A program made the position numbers and the translations under genes. Shown in pieces: positions 8,780 to 17,177 of a stretch of 64,000 nucleotides of DNA (within the stretch, counting starts at the first letter, position 1; every line of letters begins with the position of its first letter). The notes under the pieces are model-generated. The model saw only the letters and a list, made by a program, of their open reading frames with translations, made no database searches and had not been told where the DNA came from. This DNA is from JABDIY01 sp963803845 (GTDB lineage: Bacteria > Actinomycetota > Acidimicrobiia > Acidimicrobiales > SZUA-35), in NCBI GenBank assembly GCA_963803845.1, contig CAWDNZ010000005.1:1116001-1180000 (forward strand), read 5' to 3'.

Positions 8780-9610
8780 TCAGGTTTCAAGCGCCCGGAT
8801 TTGGTCGTGTACCTCATCAGCGGTTGGGTTCTCCAGCCGTCCAACCAGTTGGCCATCTCGAAGGAAGACAACCACATCAGCGTAAGAGGCTGCCTTGGGA
8901 TCGTGGGTGACCATCACCACCGTCTGACGCCAGTCGTCAACCGCCCGCCGCAGGAACCCCAGGACTTCCTCACCGCTCTTGGAATCGAGATTGCCAGTTG
9001 GCTCATCGGCGAAGATGACGGCCGGCCGAGTTACCAGCGCCCGGGCGACCGCAACCCGTTGTTGCTGGCCACCCGACAGCTGATCAGGCCGGTGGTGAAG
9101 CCGATCGCCGAGACCGAGGCTGGCCACAACTTGGGCCTCCCAGGCCTCGTCAGGCTTACGACCGCCCAGGAGCAGCGGGAGCAGGATGTTTTCCTCAGCC
9201 GTCAAAGTCGGAACGAGGTTGAAAGCCTGGAAGATGAACCCCATTCGTTCGCGACGCAGAAGGGTGAGCTCTTTGTCAGACAACCTTGAGATCACAGCAT
9301 CGCCCGCTCTGACCTCGCCCTCGGTCACCGAGTCCAGTCCTGCCATGCAGTGCATAAGGGTCGATTTGCCCGAGCCTGATGGTCCCATGATGGCGGTGAG
9401 TTTCCCCGCCTCGAACCCGATGTCCACGTGGTCAAGAGCGATCACTTCCGTCTCACCCTCGCCGTAGATTTTGGTCAGTCCGGCCGCCGTGGCCGCCATG
9501 ATCTCAAGATCCGGCTGTAACTTCTCGGTCGCTCCGGACTTGGCGTTGGTCGTTGGTCGCATCCGGTGCTTTTTCTTCTGCGTATCCGGCCGGGCCTTGG
9601 TCAGTTTCAT
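8780..9610 (-). CDS. ABC transporter ATP-binding protein (LolD/MacB type)
   Basis: A 276-residue ATPase with Walker A GPSGSGKST, signature LSGGQQQR, Walker B AVIFADEPTGNLDS and a switch histidine in VTHDPKAA. The EPTGNLDS version is characteristic of the MacB/LolD/FtsE subgroup. About 40 extra basic residues precede the domain. AGAGGA lies nine bases before the ATG. It is followed after five bases by the FtsX-type permease, with which it must form the working transporter. The 172 bases upstream (9,611-9,782) should hold its promoter; no clear element was recognised. Confidence 0.93.
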   Translation of the reverse strand: MKLTKARPDTQKKKHRMRPTTNAKSGATEKLQPDLEIMAATAAGLTKIYGEGETEVIALDHVDIGFEAGKLTAIMGPSGSGKSTLMHCMAGLDSVTEGEVRAGDAVISRLSDKELTLLRRERMGFIFQAFNLVPTLTAEENILLPLLLGGRKPDEAWEAQVVASLGLGDRLHHRPDQLSGGQQQRVAVARALVTRPAVIFADEPTGNLDSKSGEEVLGFLRRAVDDWRQTVVMVTHDPKAASYADVVVFLRDGQLVGRLENPTADEVHDQIRALET

Positions 9611-9782
9611 GGTGACAGTCCTCTGCGATAATCCTCGCCCTCAATGCCAGCACGATCTGCAATAATCGACAAGAGCCGAAGGTCCCCGGCTCCGATGTGA
9701 AACCAGGTTCAGTGAGGAGCCGTGGCTCGGAGCGACCGAGTTCCAAAGGCGGCTAAAGTGCGCTCCAGGTCAGAAAAAACGG

Positions 9783-10352
9783 CTAGCGAGCCATCGAGTA
9801 GAACTCGTCATTGGGCCGCATCGAGGCAAGGTTCGCCAACCGGTTCGACGACGCAAAAAAGGCTGTAATCGCGCCGATATCCCAGATCTCATCTTGGGTG
9901 AGGCCCTTCCCCGCCAGTGCAGAAACCTGATCGTCGGTGATCGCTGCTGAATTGCCGGCGACCAGCAGCGCAAAGTCCACGATCGCTCGTTCGCGGTCGC
10001 TGAGATCGGCCTTCCAGGGGTTGGTGGCCAACTGATCAGCGATCAGCGGATTCTTTGCCCTGATCCGCAGGATCGCTCCGTGCGCCACGACGCAATACAG
10101 GCAGTTGTTGGTTGCACTGGTAGCCACGACGATCATCTCCCGCTCGGCCTTGCTGAGCCCATCGGATTTCTCCATCAGAGCGTCGTGCATGGCGAAGAAG
10201 GCTCGGAATTCATCGGGACGATGAGCCAACGCTACAAAGACGTTGGGAACAAACCCGGACTTCTCCTGCACCGCCTCGATCCGTTCTCGGATGTCTTCGG
10301 GCAGGTCCGAAAGCTCAGGAACAGGGAAACGAGAGATGCGATGATCGACCAT
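9783..10352 (-). CDS. AhpD/carboxymuconolactone decarboxylase-family peroxidase-related protein
   Basis: A 189-residue all-helical protein of the alkylhydroperoxidase-D-like family. The redox motif reads C84-LY-C87 followed by His91, the CxxC...H arrangement used by these enzymes to reduce hydroperoxides. The length and the 'KSGFVPNVFVALAHRPDEF' region (split: KSGFVPNVF, ALAHRPDEF) fit the 'uncharacterised peroxidase-related' subgroup. The ATG at 10,352 has AGGA upstream; a GTG one codon earlier is an alternative. No dedicated reductase is next to it. Confidence 0.88.
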   Translation of the reverse strand: MVDHRISRFPVPELSDLPEDIRERIEAVQEKSGFVPNVFVALAHRPDEFRAFFAMHDALMEKSDGLSKAEREMIVVATSATNNCLYCVVAHGAILRIRAKNPLIADQLATNPWKADLSDRERAIVDFALLVAGNSAAITDDQVSALAGKGLTQDEIWDIGAITAFFASSNRLANLASMRPNDEFYSMAR

Positions 10353-10444
10353 CACCGAATCCTATGACAGGTTGGCAAAGACCTTGAAAGCGAGGTCAGG
10401 TCAGATTGCATTCTGCGCACTGAGGAATTGATGCTCGGACTCGG

Positions 10445-10966
10445 TCAGGTCTTTGGACCCACGTCTATGTCCACCATCAGGTCCTGCGCAACATCTTCCA
10501 ATACGGTTCGCAGATCGTCATCGCTCATGCCAGGCGGTAGTTCCAGGAACGCCCGAGCGGTGAACATGTGCCCGCCCTGAGGAGCCGGACCCACCTCGGT
10601 CTCGAGCTCGTCGATACTGACGCCGCTGGCGGCCAGCGCCTGGGAAACATCATGAACGATGCCGGGGTGATCTTGACCAACGAGCTGGAGCATGATGCGT
10701 TGAGGCGCCACTACTTCGGGTTGGGCCTGGGTCAACTCCGCGGTGATCGTAAGTAGGCCATCAGCTTCCAGAGATTCGAGTGACTCCAAGAGTTTCGGCG
10801 CTTCGGCGTCGGGCACGGTGACCAGGACAATTCCGGCAAACTTGCCGGCGAGCTCGGCCATGTGGCTTCGATTCCAGTTTCCGTCGTGCTCGGCGACCAC
10901 GGCGGCCAGCGCACCCACAAGTCCGGTCCGGTCGTCGCCGATTGCGGTGATCACTACTGAAGCCAT
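10445..10966 (-). CDS. Tandem ACT-domain protein (GcvR-like)
   Basis: A 173-residue protein made of two ACT domains, residues 1-80 ('VVITAIGDDRTGLVGALA') and 90-170 ('MLQLVGQDHPGIVHDVSQAL', here MLQLVGQDHPG then IVHDVSQAL). Both begin with the beta-strand plus DxxG(L/I)V turn that binds amino acids in ACT proteins. This layout is shared with GcvR, the repressor of glycine cleavage, and related amino-acid sensors; no DNA-binding domain is present, so it would act through a partner. No glycine cleavage genes are seen in the window, so the ligand is unknown. Confidence 0.82.
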   Translation of the reverse strand: MASVVITAIGDDRTGLVGALAAVVAEHDGNWNRSHMAELAGKFAGIVLVTVPDAEAPKLLESLESLEADGLLTITAELTQAQPEVVAPQRIMLQLVGQDHPGIVHDVSQALAASGVSIDELETEVGPAPQGGHMFTARAFLELPPGMSDDDLRTVLEDVAQDLMVDIDVGPKT

Positions 10967-11015
10967 GCTGGCGACGGTACTACTACCATCTCGGCCGCAC
11001 CTCCTCCGAGCCGTC

Positions 11016-11408
11016 TCAAGAAGTGCTTGACCCGTCCGCCTTCATCAAGTGAATGATCCATTGCGTCCCACCGGTCTGGAAGATGGCGAACTTCTGGCGA
11101 AGCCGTTCACCCTTCAACGCCACCACCAGCTTGGTCGGGTTTTCTCGGACCACCTCGTAGGTTCCGGTGTCCCAGATCGATTTCTTCACCGCTCCGGCCG
11201 GCCCGCCAACAACTGCCGTCTGATCCTCGTAGTCGATGTGATCCAGATCGTGGTCCTCTACCCGAACCGCCAGTCTGTTGCGGCCGGGATCGGTTGGCAT
11301 TCCCTTCGGCAGCGCCCAGGACCACAGCGTTCCATTGCGCTCCAGCCGAAGATCGAAGTGATGATTTTTGGCGTAGTGCTCGTGGATGACAAACCGCATC
11401 CCGGGCAT
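11016..11408 (-). CDS. Stand-alone LigD-type 3'-phosphoesterase domain protein
   Basis: A 130-residue protein corresponding to the phosphoesterase domain of the repair ligase LigD, without polymerase or ligase domains. 'IHEHYAKNHHFDLRLE' reproduces the conserved core. By spacing, His11, His17, Asp19, Arg21 and His53 correspond to the catalytic metal and phosphate ligands described for Pseudomonas LigD (H42, H48, D50, R52, H84), and 'WSWALPKG' follows as expected. Such enzymes trim 3'-phosphate and ribonucleotide ends. It starts one base after the RidA stop, so it is coupled to that gene. No Ku gene is nearby. Confidence 0.9.
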   Translation of the reverse strand: MPGMRFVIHEHYAKNHHFDLRLERNGTLWSWALPKGMPTDPGRNRLAVRVEDHDLDHIDYEDQTAVVGGPAGAVKKSIWDTGTYEVVRENPTKLVVALKGERLRQKFAIFQTGGTQWIIHLMKADGSSTS

Positions 11409-11409
11409 G

Positions 11410-11802
11410 TCAGCTGCGGGGCTTCAAGGCGGTCGCTTCGATTTCGACCTTGATCCGAGGGTCAGCCAAACCGCACACGAGCATCGTCGCTGCCGGTAGT
11501 GCTTCTTTGAAGTATCGGCGTAACGACGGCCAACATGCCTCGAAGTCAGCCGGATCGGGAAGGTAGTACTTCACCCGAACCACATCCGCAGCCACTGCCC
11601 CGGCGGAGATGAGTGCGGCATCGATGTTGGCGAGCGTCTGCTCCACTTGCTCCACAACGTCATCAGCGATAGTCATGGTGGCGTAGTCGAAGCCCGTGGT
11701 GCCAGAAACGAACACCCAACGCCCGTCGGTGACGGCCCGGGAATAGCCGACTTGGCTTTCGAAGGTGCTGCCTTGGCTGATCCGTACTCTGGGGTCTTCC
11801 AT
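11410..11802 (-). CDS. RidA-family protein
   Basis: A 130-residue member of the RidA/YjgF family, which hydrolyses reactive enamines and imines formed by PLP enzymes. It shows the 'AVTDGRWVFVSGTTGFD' strand (AVTDGRWVFV, SGTTGFD), a central helix, and a C-terminal 'PAATMLVCGLADPRIKVEIEA' (in pieces PAATMLVCGL and IKVEIEA). The canonical catalytic Arg of RidA proper (in R-VxV) is not obvious; here the region reads 'MLVCGLADPRIKVEI', so it may belong to another Rid subfamily. The start at 11,802 is preferred to an upstream frame extension with low-quality sequence. Confidence 0.88.
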   Translation of the reverse strand: MEDPRVRISQGSTFESQVGYSRAVTDGRWVFVSGTTGFDYATMTIADDVVEQVEQTLANIDAALISAGAVAADVVRVKYYLPDPADFEACWPSLRRYFKEALPAATMLVCGLADPRIKVEIEATALKPRS

Positions 11803-11890
11803 CGAACCACAATAGTGAGCGATCCCGTCGCCCAACCGATCAGTGTGAACGAATCGACGCAACTAGCGAAGATCGGATCGCTACCGTTCC

Positions 11891-12823
11891 ATGATGCTGT
11901 CTCGCCCCGCCAAACGTGAGGCACCAAGCGGCCCGGTCTTGAGCCATCTCCAAGGGTCGAGCCTCGTTCTGTTGTGCGGTGTGGTGTTCAGCTTCGGAGG
12001 GTTGGCGTTTCGAAGCACCGACGACGTCAGCCCATGGCAGTATCTCTTCTTCCGAGGGATGGGGATGCTGCTGGTTACCGGCCTCGCACTGCTGGTTCGA
12101 CATCGACGGCGGCTCGGTGTGGTGTTTTCGGCGATTCGTGGTCCGCACATCTGGGCGGCACTGATACTGGGCGGAATCAACTGCCTCTTCATCATCGCCC
12201 TCGACCTCGCCACCGTGGCGTTCGTACTCTTCGCTCAGACGCTCGGACCGGTGGCGGCCGCCTATTTCACCTGGCTGCTGACCGGAGAACGGGTCACGTG
12301 GCGTGTAGTTGTAGCGAGTGCGATCAGCGCCATCGGTGTGGGCGTAATGGCGGCGGGGACGATCACCGACGACCTGTCCCCCTGGGCGCTTGTCACGCTG
12401 GCGATACCGGTCGGTTTCGGGCTCTACGCAACGATCATTCGATCGGCGCAACCGGTTGATCCGGCCTTGCCGATTCTGATGGCTGGCGTGTTCGTCACCG
12501 GCCTCCCCGGAGTGATCGTCTTCGCCTCCGGTGGGTTCGACCTCAGTCGTCGAGACGCTCTGATCGGTGTTTTCGCGGGCAGCGTTCTCCTGGGTCTGCC
12601 GTTGGCCCTCTTCAACATTGCGCAACGGGTGGTGCCGTCTTCGGAGACAACCCTGCTCCTGTTGAGCGAGGTAGTTCTCGCACCACTTTGGGTCTGGGCC
12701 TTCGCAAACGAAACACCCGGGGGCTCCACCCTCGTTGGGGGTGCCATCGTTACAGCCGCGGTGGTGTGGTTGACCATCACCCGGAGGAAGCCGCCTCGGC
12801 GCGCATTCACAACAAGGGGATAA
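11891..12823 (+). CDS. EamA/DMT-family membrane transporter
   Basis: A 310-residue integral membrane protein with about ten helices in two EamA repeats (about 20-145 and 165-300). The 'SPWQYLFFRGMGMLLV' helix and 'QTLGPVAAAYFTWLLTGERV' (QTLGPVAAAYF, TWLLTGERV) at the end of repeat one are typical of drug/metabolite transporters. Substrate unknown. It is divergent from the RidA-LigD pair with an 88-base gap. The start is one of two adjacent ATG codons. Confidence 0.9.
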   Translation: MMLSRPAKREAPSGPVLSHLQGSSLVLLCGVVFSFGGLAFRSTDDVSPWQYLFFRGMGMLLVTGLALLVRHRRRLGVVFSAIRGPHIWAALILGGINCLFIIALDLATVAFVLFAQTLGPVAAAYFTWLLTGERVTWRVVVASAISAIGVGVMAAGTITDDLSPWALVTLAIPVGFGLYATIIRSAQPVDPALPILMAGVFVTGLPGVIVFASGGFDLSRRDALIGVFAGSVLLGLPLALFNIAQRVVPSSETTLLLLSEVVLAPLWVWAFANETPGGSTLVGGAIVTAAVVWLTITRRKPPRRAFTTRG

Positions 12824-12837
12824 CAGGTGAGGGAAAG

Positions 12838-12969
12838 ATGACCAAGGGCCCTACCTCTGGCTTCGGAAATAGGGCCACGCTCCAGACTGTTCGAACTGTC
12901 CAGATGACCTGCGCAATCCGCTGTGAGGAGCACCCTTGGAAATCACGACCAAATTTGTGGAAGCGCTAG
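12838..12969 (+). CDS. Possible small ORF upstream of the beta-CASP nuclease gene
   Basis: A 43-codon frame starting at ATG with GAGGGAAAG just upstream and ending one base before the next gene's ATG. It overlaps the inverted repeat at 12,847-12,876. The product (three basic residues at its end, two Cys) resembles nothing I know. The good ribosome binding site is the only support; it may be a leader that affects translation of the downstream gene, or chance. Confidence 0.22.
   Translation: MTKGPTSGFGNRATLQTVRTVQMTCAIRCEEHPWKSRPNLWKR
12847..12876. promoter_or_regulatory. Inverted repeat (stem-loop) between transporter and nuclease genes
   Basis: GGCCCTA at 12,847-12,853 pairs with TAGGGCC at 12,870-12,876 around a 16-base loop. 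There is no T-run after it, so it is not a standard intrinsic terminator. It stands 23 bases past the stop of the EamA gene and 95 bases before the nuclease start. Confidence 0.4.
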
Positions 12970-12970
12970 A

Positions 12971-14402
12971 ATGAGTTCGGATCGGGCCAAACGCGGACCT
13001 GTTGACCGACCGTCTGTGCCGGTGTTGTCCTTTCTCGGCGGAACGGGGACCGTAACCGGCAGCCGGTTTCTGATCGAGACACCCGAATCAGCTGTTCTGA
13101 TCGACTGCGGACTGTTCCAGGGCCTCAAGAAGCTCCGAGAGCGGAACTGGGCACCGTTCCCCTTCAATCCCGCCGATCTCGACACCATCATCATCACCCA
13201 CGCCCACATCGACCACATCGGCTACCTGCCCCGGCTCGTCGCACAGGGTTTCCGGGGCGACGTCATCTGCTCCCAAGGCACGGCCGACCTCGCGGCCATT
13301 GTGCTGCCAGACAGCGGACACCTTCAGGAGGAGGAGGCATCGTTCGCCAATCGCATGGGCTACTCCAAACATCGTCCGGCGCTACCTCTCTACACCCAAG
13401 CTGACGCCGAGGCTGCGCTAACGCACATTCGCGCCGCGCCGTTCGCCAAACGAACTAGTGCCGCTCCGGGCATCGAAGTGACTCTTCAACCCGCCGGTCA
13501 CATCTTGGGCTCGGCCACGGTCACGGTAGACGTTTCGGCCACAAATCGGTCGGTTCTCTTCAGTGGCGACCTCGGCCGCCAGTCTCACCCGATTCTGCGA
13601 TCACCCACTCCGCCGGGCGCCGCGGAGTTCCTCGTGATGGAGTCCACTTATGGCGGGCGGACCCATGACGACGCGGGAGCGATCGATCAGCTTGCTGACG
13701 TCATCACACGAACCGCAGGTCGGGGTGGGACCGTGCTGATCCCCGCCTTCGCAGTTGATCGAACCGAGGTTGTCCTCTTCCGCCTACGTGAACTCATTGC
13801 GACCGGCGCGATACCCGAACTTCCGGTCTATGTGGACAGTCCTATGGCGCTTCGCGCTCTGGAGGTATACCGGTCCGCCATCGCCAATGAGGCCAGCGAC
13901 ATCCGGTCATCGGTCGCCGACCTGGCCAACCCGTTCAACGCCGGCCAGATGCACGAGATTCGTGACGTGGAGGACTCCAAGAAACTGGCGTTCCTGAAAA
14001 CACCCTGCGATCATCGTCTCGGCGTCGGGGATGGCAACCGGCGGCCGAGTTCTCCACCACCTTGCCCGGCTGCTGCCGGACTTCCGAAACAGCGTTGCGC
14101 TCGTTGGTTTTCAGGCGGCAGGGACTCGAGGCCGACGCTTGGTGGAAGGGGCTACCGAAGTAAAGATGCTGGGCTCATACACCACGGTCCGGGCCGAAAT
14201 CGCCAATATTCGATCGTTTTCGGTCCACGCCGACCACAACGAACTCATCGAGTGGGTGGGCTCGGCGGCCAACGCACCGGAACGAATCTTCCTTGTCCAT
14301 GGCGAGCCCGACGGAGCGGAGGCGCTCAGATCGTCGATCGTCTCCGATCTTGGCCTCTCGGTTGTGGTTCCGAAACACCTCGAAAGAGTTCTGCTCAGTT
14401 AA
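12971..14402 (+). CDS. Metallo-beta-lactamase/beta-CASP RNA-processing nuclease (frameshifted)
   Basis: A CPSF/RNase-J-like nuclease of about 476 residues once a single-base shift is allowed. First part (12,971 to about 14,000): THAHIDH with His77, His79, Asp81, His82 as zinc ligands, 'PAGHILGSA', 'LFSGDLGR', and the beta-CASP segments 'PAFAVDR' and 'YVDSPMALRALEVYR'. The frame then becomes nonsense after 'AFLKTP'. In the +1 frame the protein resumes as 'AIIVSASGMATGGRVLHHL' (first part AIIVSASGMATGG) and ends with 'SFSVHADHNELIEWV', the RNA-specificity domain. The shift falls at the CCC of 14,003-14,005, where one extra C explains everything. Either a consensus error or a recent inactivation. 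Confidence 0.87.
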
Positions 14403-14431
14403 CGCGGGCTCAGGTCATCGCCTGGTCACGT

Positions 14432-14788
14432 CTATGCCGGCTGAATGTACAGGTAGTAGACGGTGCAACCTTCGGTCGCAGTGGCATCGATGTCGTGCTC
14501 GACCCCGCTGGGAACGTGTACGTAGGCACCGGGACCGATTTCTTGACCAAGCACCGTGGCGGCACCGGACAGCACCCAGAAATGGTGGTGATTCTGCCGG
14601 TGAGTATGGGCCCCCAACCGGTGGCCCTTCCGCACCGTCAGTACACCAGCGGCGCCGGTCTCGTCGGTCCACAACAACTGGTTTTCCACACCGGGCGTCG
14701 ACCCAAGCGGCGCTTTGGGAAGTTCGGCTACGTCTGCAGCTCTGAGCACGGTAGGTAGTGATGAGGCCGACCCTTCGTTCGCAATCAT
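14432..14788 (-). CDS. Cupin-domain protein
   Basis: A 118-residue single-domain cupin. The metal-binding motif 1 reads 'GAHTHRQNHHHFWVLSG' and motif 2 'PSGVEHDI', giving several His ligands for one metal ion. Such proteins are small dioxygenases, isomerases or effector sensors; the substrate cannot be told. The start at 14,788 leaves a normal divergent gap to the M28 peptidase gene; a longer frame to 14,863 would overlap that gene's start. Confidence 0.82.
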   Translation of the reverse strand: MIANEGSASSLPTVLRAADVAELPKAPLGSTPGVENQLLWTDETGAAGVLTVRKGHRLGAHTHRQNHHHFWVLSGAATVLGQEIGPGAYVHVPSGVEHDIDATATEGCTVYYLYIQPA

Positions 14789-14840
14789 GTACTGATGGTC
14801 ATCGCTTGAACCGACCGCTGAACAGGGTCGCAGGACCCTT

Positions 14841-16523
14841 GTGCGCAGCACCGTGGGCGGCAACCATCAGGGCGCCGTGAACGTCACGCCCGAGAACTTC
14901 ATGAATGCGCTCGTCACGTACCGGAACGTCTTCGCTCATTGGGTTGCAGTTGTGCTCGTTGGGGCGTTTTCGATCCTCCCAATGGTTCCCAGAAGCGGCT
15001 CCAGCGATGACCAGATCGACCGAGATCGGGTTTTTGATCACATTCAGAGCCTCGCCGGCGATGCCCGACCGATTGGCAGCCCCGCAAACCGCCGAAGCCG
15101 GGAGTACATCGTCACGGAACTGACAGCTCTCGGGCTGAAGCCCCAACAACAGGAAGCTCCTGCATCGGACTACTACGGGGGCACCGATCTGGGCCTCACA
15201 GTGGTGAATGTCATGGCACGAATCGACGGCAGTGAATCTACAGGCTCCGTGCTTTTGATGAGTCACTACGACACGGTGCCCTGGTCGCCCGGGGCGAACG
15301 ATGATGCGGCTGGCGTTGCCGTCGTACTCGAGGTCACTCGCGTTCTCCTATCGGCCGAACCACTACGAAACGACGTGATCGTCTTGCTTACCGACGGTGA
15401 GGAACCGGCGCCGCGGTTTGGATCAACGGCCTTTGTGAATCGGCACCCGTGGGCAAGCGATGTGGGGTTTGTCGTCAACCTTGAGGCCATCGGTGACGCC
15501 GGACGATCGCTCCTCATTGACGTGGGTGAACCGACGGGATGGGCGGTCGATCAATACGCCGCGGCGGTGCCAGCGCCCTCAGCCTTTTCGTTTCTGACAG
15601 CACTGACGAAGGCCATCGGTGGATCCAACACGGATTTCGCTCCGTTCCGCGATGCCGGTGCGGCGGGGGTTGACTTCGCCTACCTCGGCGGATCCTCGGT
15701 GTACCACACCGAACGAGACTCTGTTGATCGAATAAACACCCCGGGCGTATTGCAGCACGGCAGGAACACGCTTGCCTTGGCCCGCCACATAGGGACCCTC
15801 GATCTAGACGAACCGAGAGCAGGGTCAGAGAAGGTCTACTTCTCCGTCGGCCCCTCCAGTTTGGTGCGGTACCCAAACTCCTGGGGACTGCCGATCGTTG
15901 TCTTGGCAGGTGCAGTCCTTGCCCTCCAACTCTCCCGGACCGGATCATGGAAACCCGTTCTGTCGGGAGCGTTCCGGACTCTGGCCATCGCTGGTGCAGT
16001 AGCCATTGTTGCCGTCCCGGTATGGTTGGCGATTGCAAACTGGCGGACCACGATGGCCTCCCCTGAAGCGTACGGCTACCTCATCGTCCTGGCCCTCCTG
16101 ATCGGAGCCTCCACACTCGCCCTCCGGTCCAGACTCGTTGGGTCTTTCAACCGTCCCGATTCACGAGCAGAAGTGATCGTCATGTTTTGGGTCTTGGGTG
16201 TGGCCGCCACGCTCTTCGGCGCTGAAGTCGGCTATCTGTTCGCACTCCCGGCCGTAGTTGCCACTCTGTCGGGTTCAACCCAGTCCTTGGAATCACGCAA
16301 CTTCTGGATCCGGACAATCAGATCCCTCGCCGCCGTGGCCACCTCGATGATCGTGCTGGTTCCTGCAATCGACATCTTCTTCCAGCTCGCCCAACCCCGA
16401 CGAGGCAACGTCGGCTCAGAACTCCTCTGGATGATCGCCATTCCCGCGTTTCTTCTCGCCCTGCTCGCCGCCGAACTATCGGCCTTCCGACCGCGTGTCG
16501 AGGCCACTTCACCTCAGCAATAG
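14841..16523 (+). CDS. M28-family zinc aminopeptidase with C-terminal membrane domain
   Basis: Up to 560 residues. An N-terminal membrane helix ('WVAVVLVGAFSILPMV') is followed by an extracytoplasmic M28 peptidase domain (about 70-330): 'LLMSHYDTVPWSPGANDDAAG' (here MSHYDTVPWSPG, NDDAAG) gives the first His and bridging Asp, 'DGEEPAPRFGS' the catalytic Glu, and 'SSVYHTERD' the last His. About seven further helices follow (about 340-550). This is the vacuolar/membrane type of M28 peptidase. Start uncertain: GTG 14,841 has AGGA upstream, GTG 14,877 and ATG 14,901 are alternatives; homology does not reach back this far. Its 3' end overlaps the convergent next gene by 15 bases. Confidence 0.88.
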   Translation: MRSTVGGNHQGAVNVTPENFMNALVTYRNVFAHWVAVVLVGAFSILPMVPRSGSSDDQIDRDRVFDHIQSLAGDARPIGSPANRRSREYIVTELTALGLKPQQQEAPASDYYGGTDLGLTVVNVMARIDGSESTGSVLLMSHYDTVPWSPGANDDAAGVAVVLEVTRVLLSAEPLRNDVIVLLTDGEEPAPRFGSTAFVNRHPWASDVGFVVNLEAIGDAGRSLLIDVGEPTGWAVDQYAAAVPAPSAFSFLTALTKAIGGSNTDFAPFRDAGAAGVDFAYLGGSSVYHTERDSVDRINTPGVLQHGRNTLALARHIGTLDLDEPRAGSEKVYFSVGPSSLVRYPNSWGLPIVVLAGAVLALQLSRTGSWKPVLSGAFRTLAIAGAVAIVAVPVWLAIANWRTTMASPEAYGYLIVLALLIGASTLALRSRLVGSFNRPDSRAEVIVMFWVLGVAATLFGAEVGYLFALPAVVATLSGSTQSLESRNFWIRTIRSLAAVATSMIVLVPAIDIFFQLAQPRRGNVGSELLWMIAIPAFLLALLAAELSAFRPRVEATSPQQ

Positions 16524-16964
16524 GCTCGTTGCCAGTCGAACGAAAGTCGCAATTATTGCGATCACAATGCCGATCAAGGAGATGACAATCACCGCTCGTA
16601 CCAGTGTTGACCAATCGGTCGCATACTCCGAGAAGTCGAACGGAAAGACCTGCAGCGTGCGAATACCAACAACGAATGCGATGAAGGAGGTGAGAAGGTC
16701 CGCAACCGATTTCGTCACCACGTCGCTACTGACGAAGAAGACGGCGTTGACGACGATGCTGACGATGAATGAGAAGGTGAGAAGCGGAAGGAGCTCCTCG
16801 AAGTCTCCGGTGAGGAAGTTCGGCCATCCCCACTCGATTAAGTGGTGCACCACATAGAGAAGAGCGCCATTCACGACCATTGCGATGGCGTAGCCAGCTC
16901 GGTTGGAGGCGGTCGGCTCCAGATCGATCTGTTTATCCTGCTGTGGCTTGATTGTGGCAACCAT
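16509..16964 (-). CDS. Hypothetical four-helix membrane protein
   Basis: A 151-residue protein with four predicted membrane helices (about 25-45, 60-80, 85-110, 125-148) and a short charged N-terminus. I do not recognise a named family. The ATG at 16,964 is fixed by GGGAGGG five bases upstream; a longer frame to 17,054 is rejected. The gene ends inside the 3' end of the convergent M28 peptidase gene. Confidence 0.75.
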   Translation of the reverse strand: MVATIKPQQDKQIDLEPTASNRAGYAIAMVVNGALLYVVHHLIEWGWPNFLTGDFEELLPLLTFSFIVSIVVNAVFFVSSDVVTKSVADLLTSFIAFVVGIRTLQVFPFDFSEYATDWSTLVRAVIVISLIGIVIAIIATFVRLATSLLLR

Positions 16965-17177
16965 AGAACCCTCCCTGCTGCATGTGCTCCAATCACAGTC
17001 TCCGCCCCACCCTCCGGCGCTACCAGAGTCGGACGACTCTTCGACACTGCCCAAGCCGTCCGATCAGCCGACGGTCTCCACCTCAGGAATGGGCAGCGAA
17101 GCTGACCGTTCTTCGCTTAAACAGAAACCTGCCTTTCGACCCTTGCCCCTAGCCGCCAACGTTCCTACCCTCGGTCC

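Noticed and set aside
13990..14012. Programmed frameshift in the nuclease gene
   Set aside because: No slippery heptamer, no downstream pseudoknot evident, and three other genes show the same kind of homopolymer shift; a consensus error is simpler.
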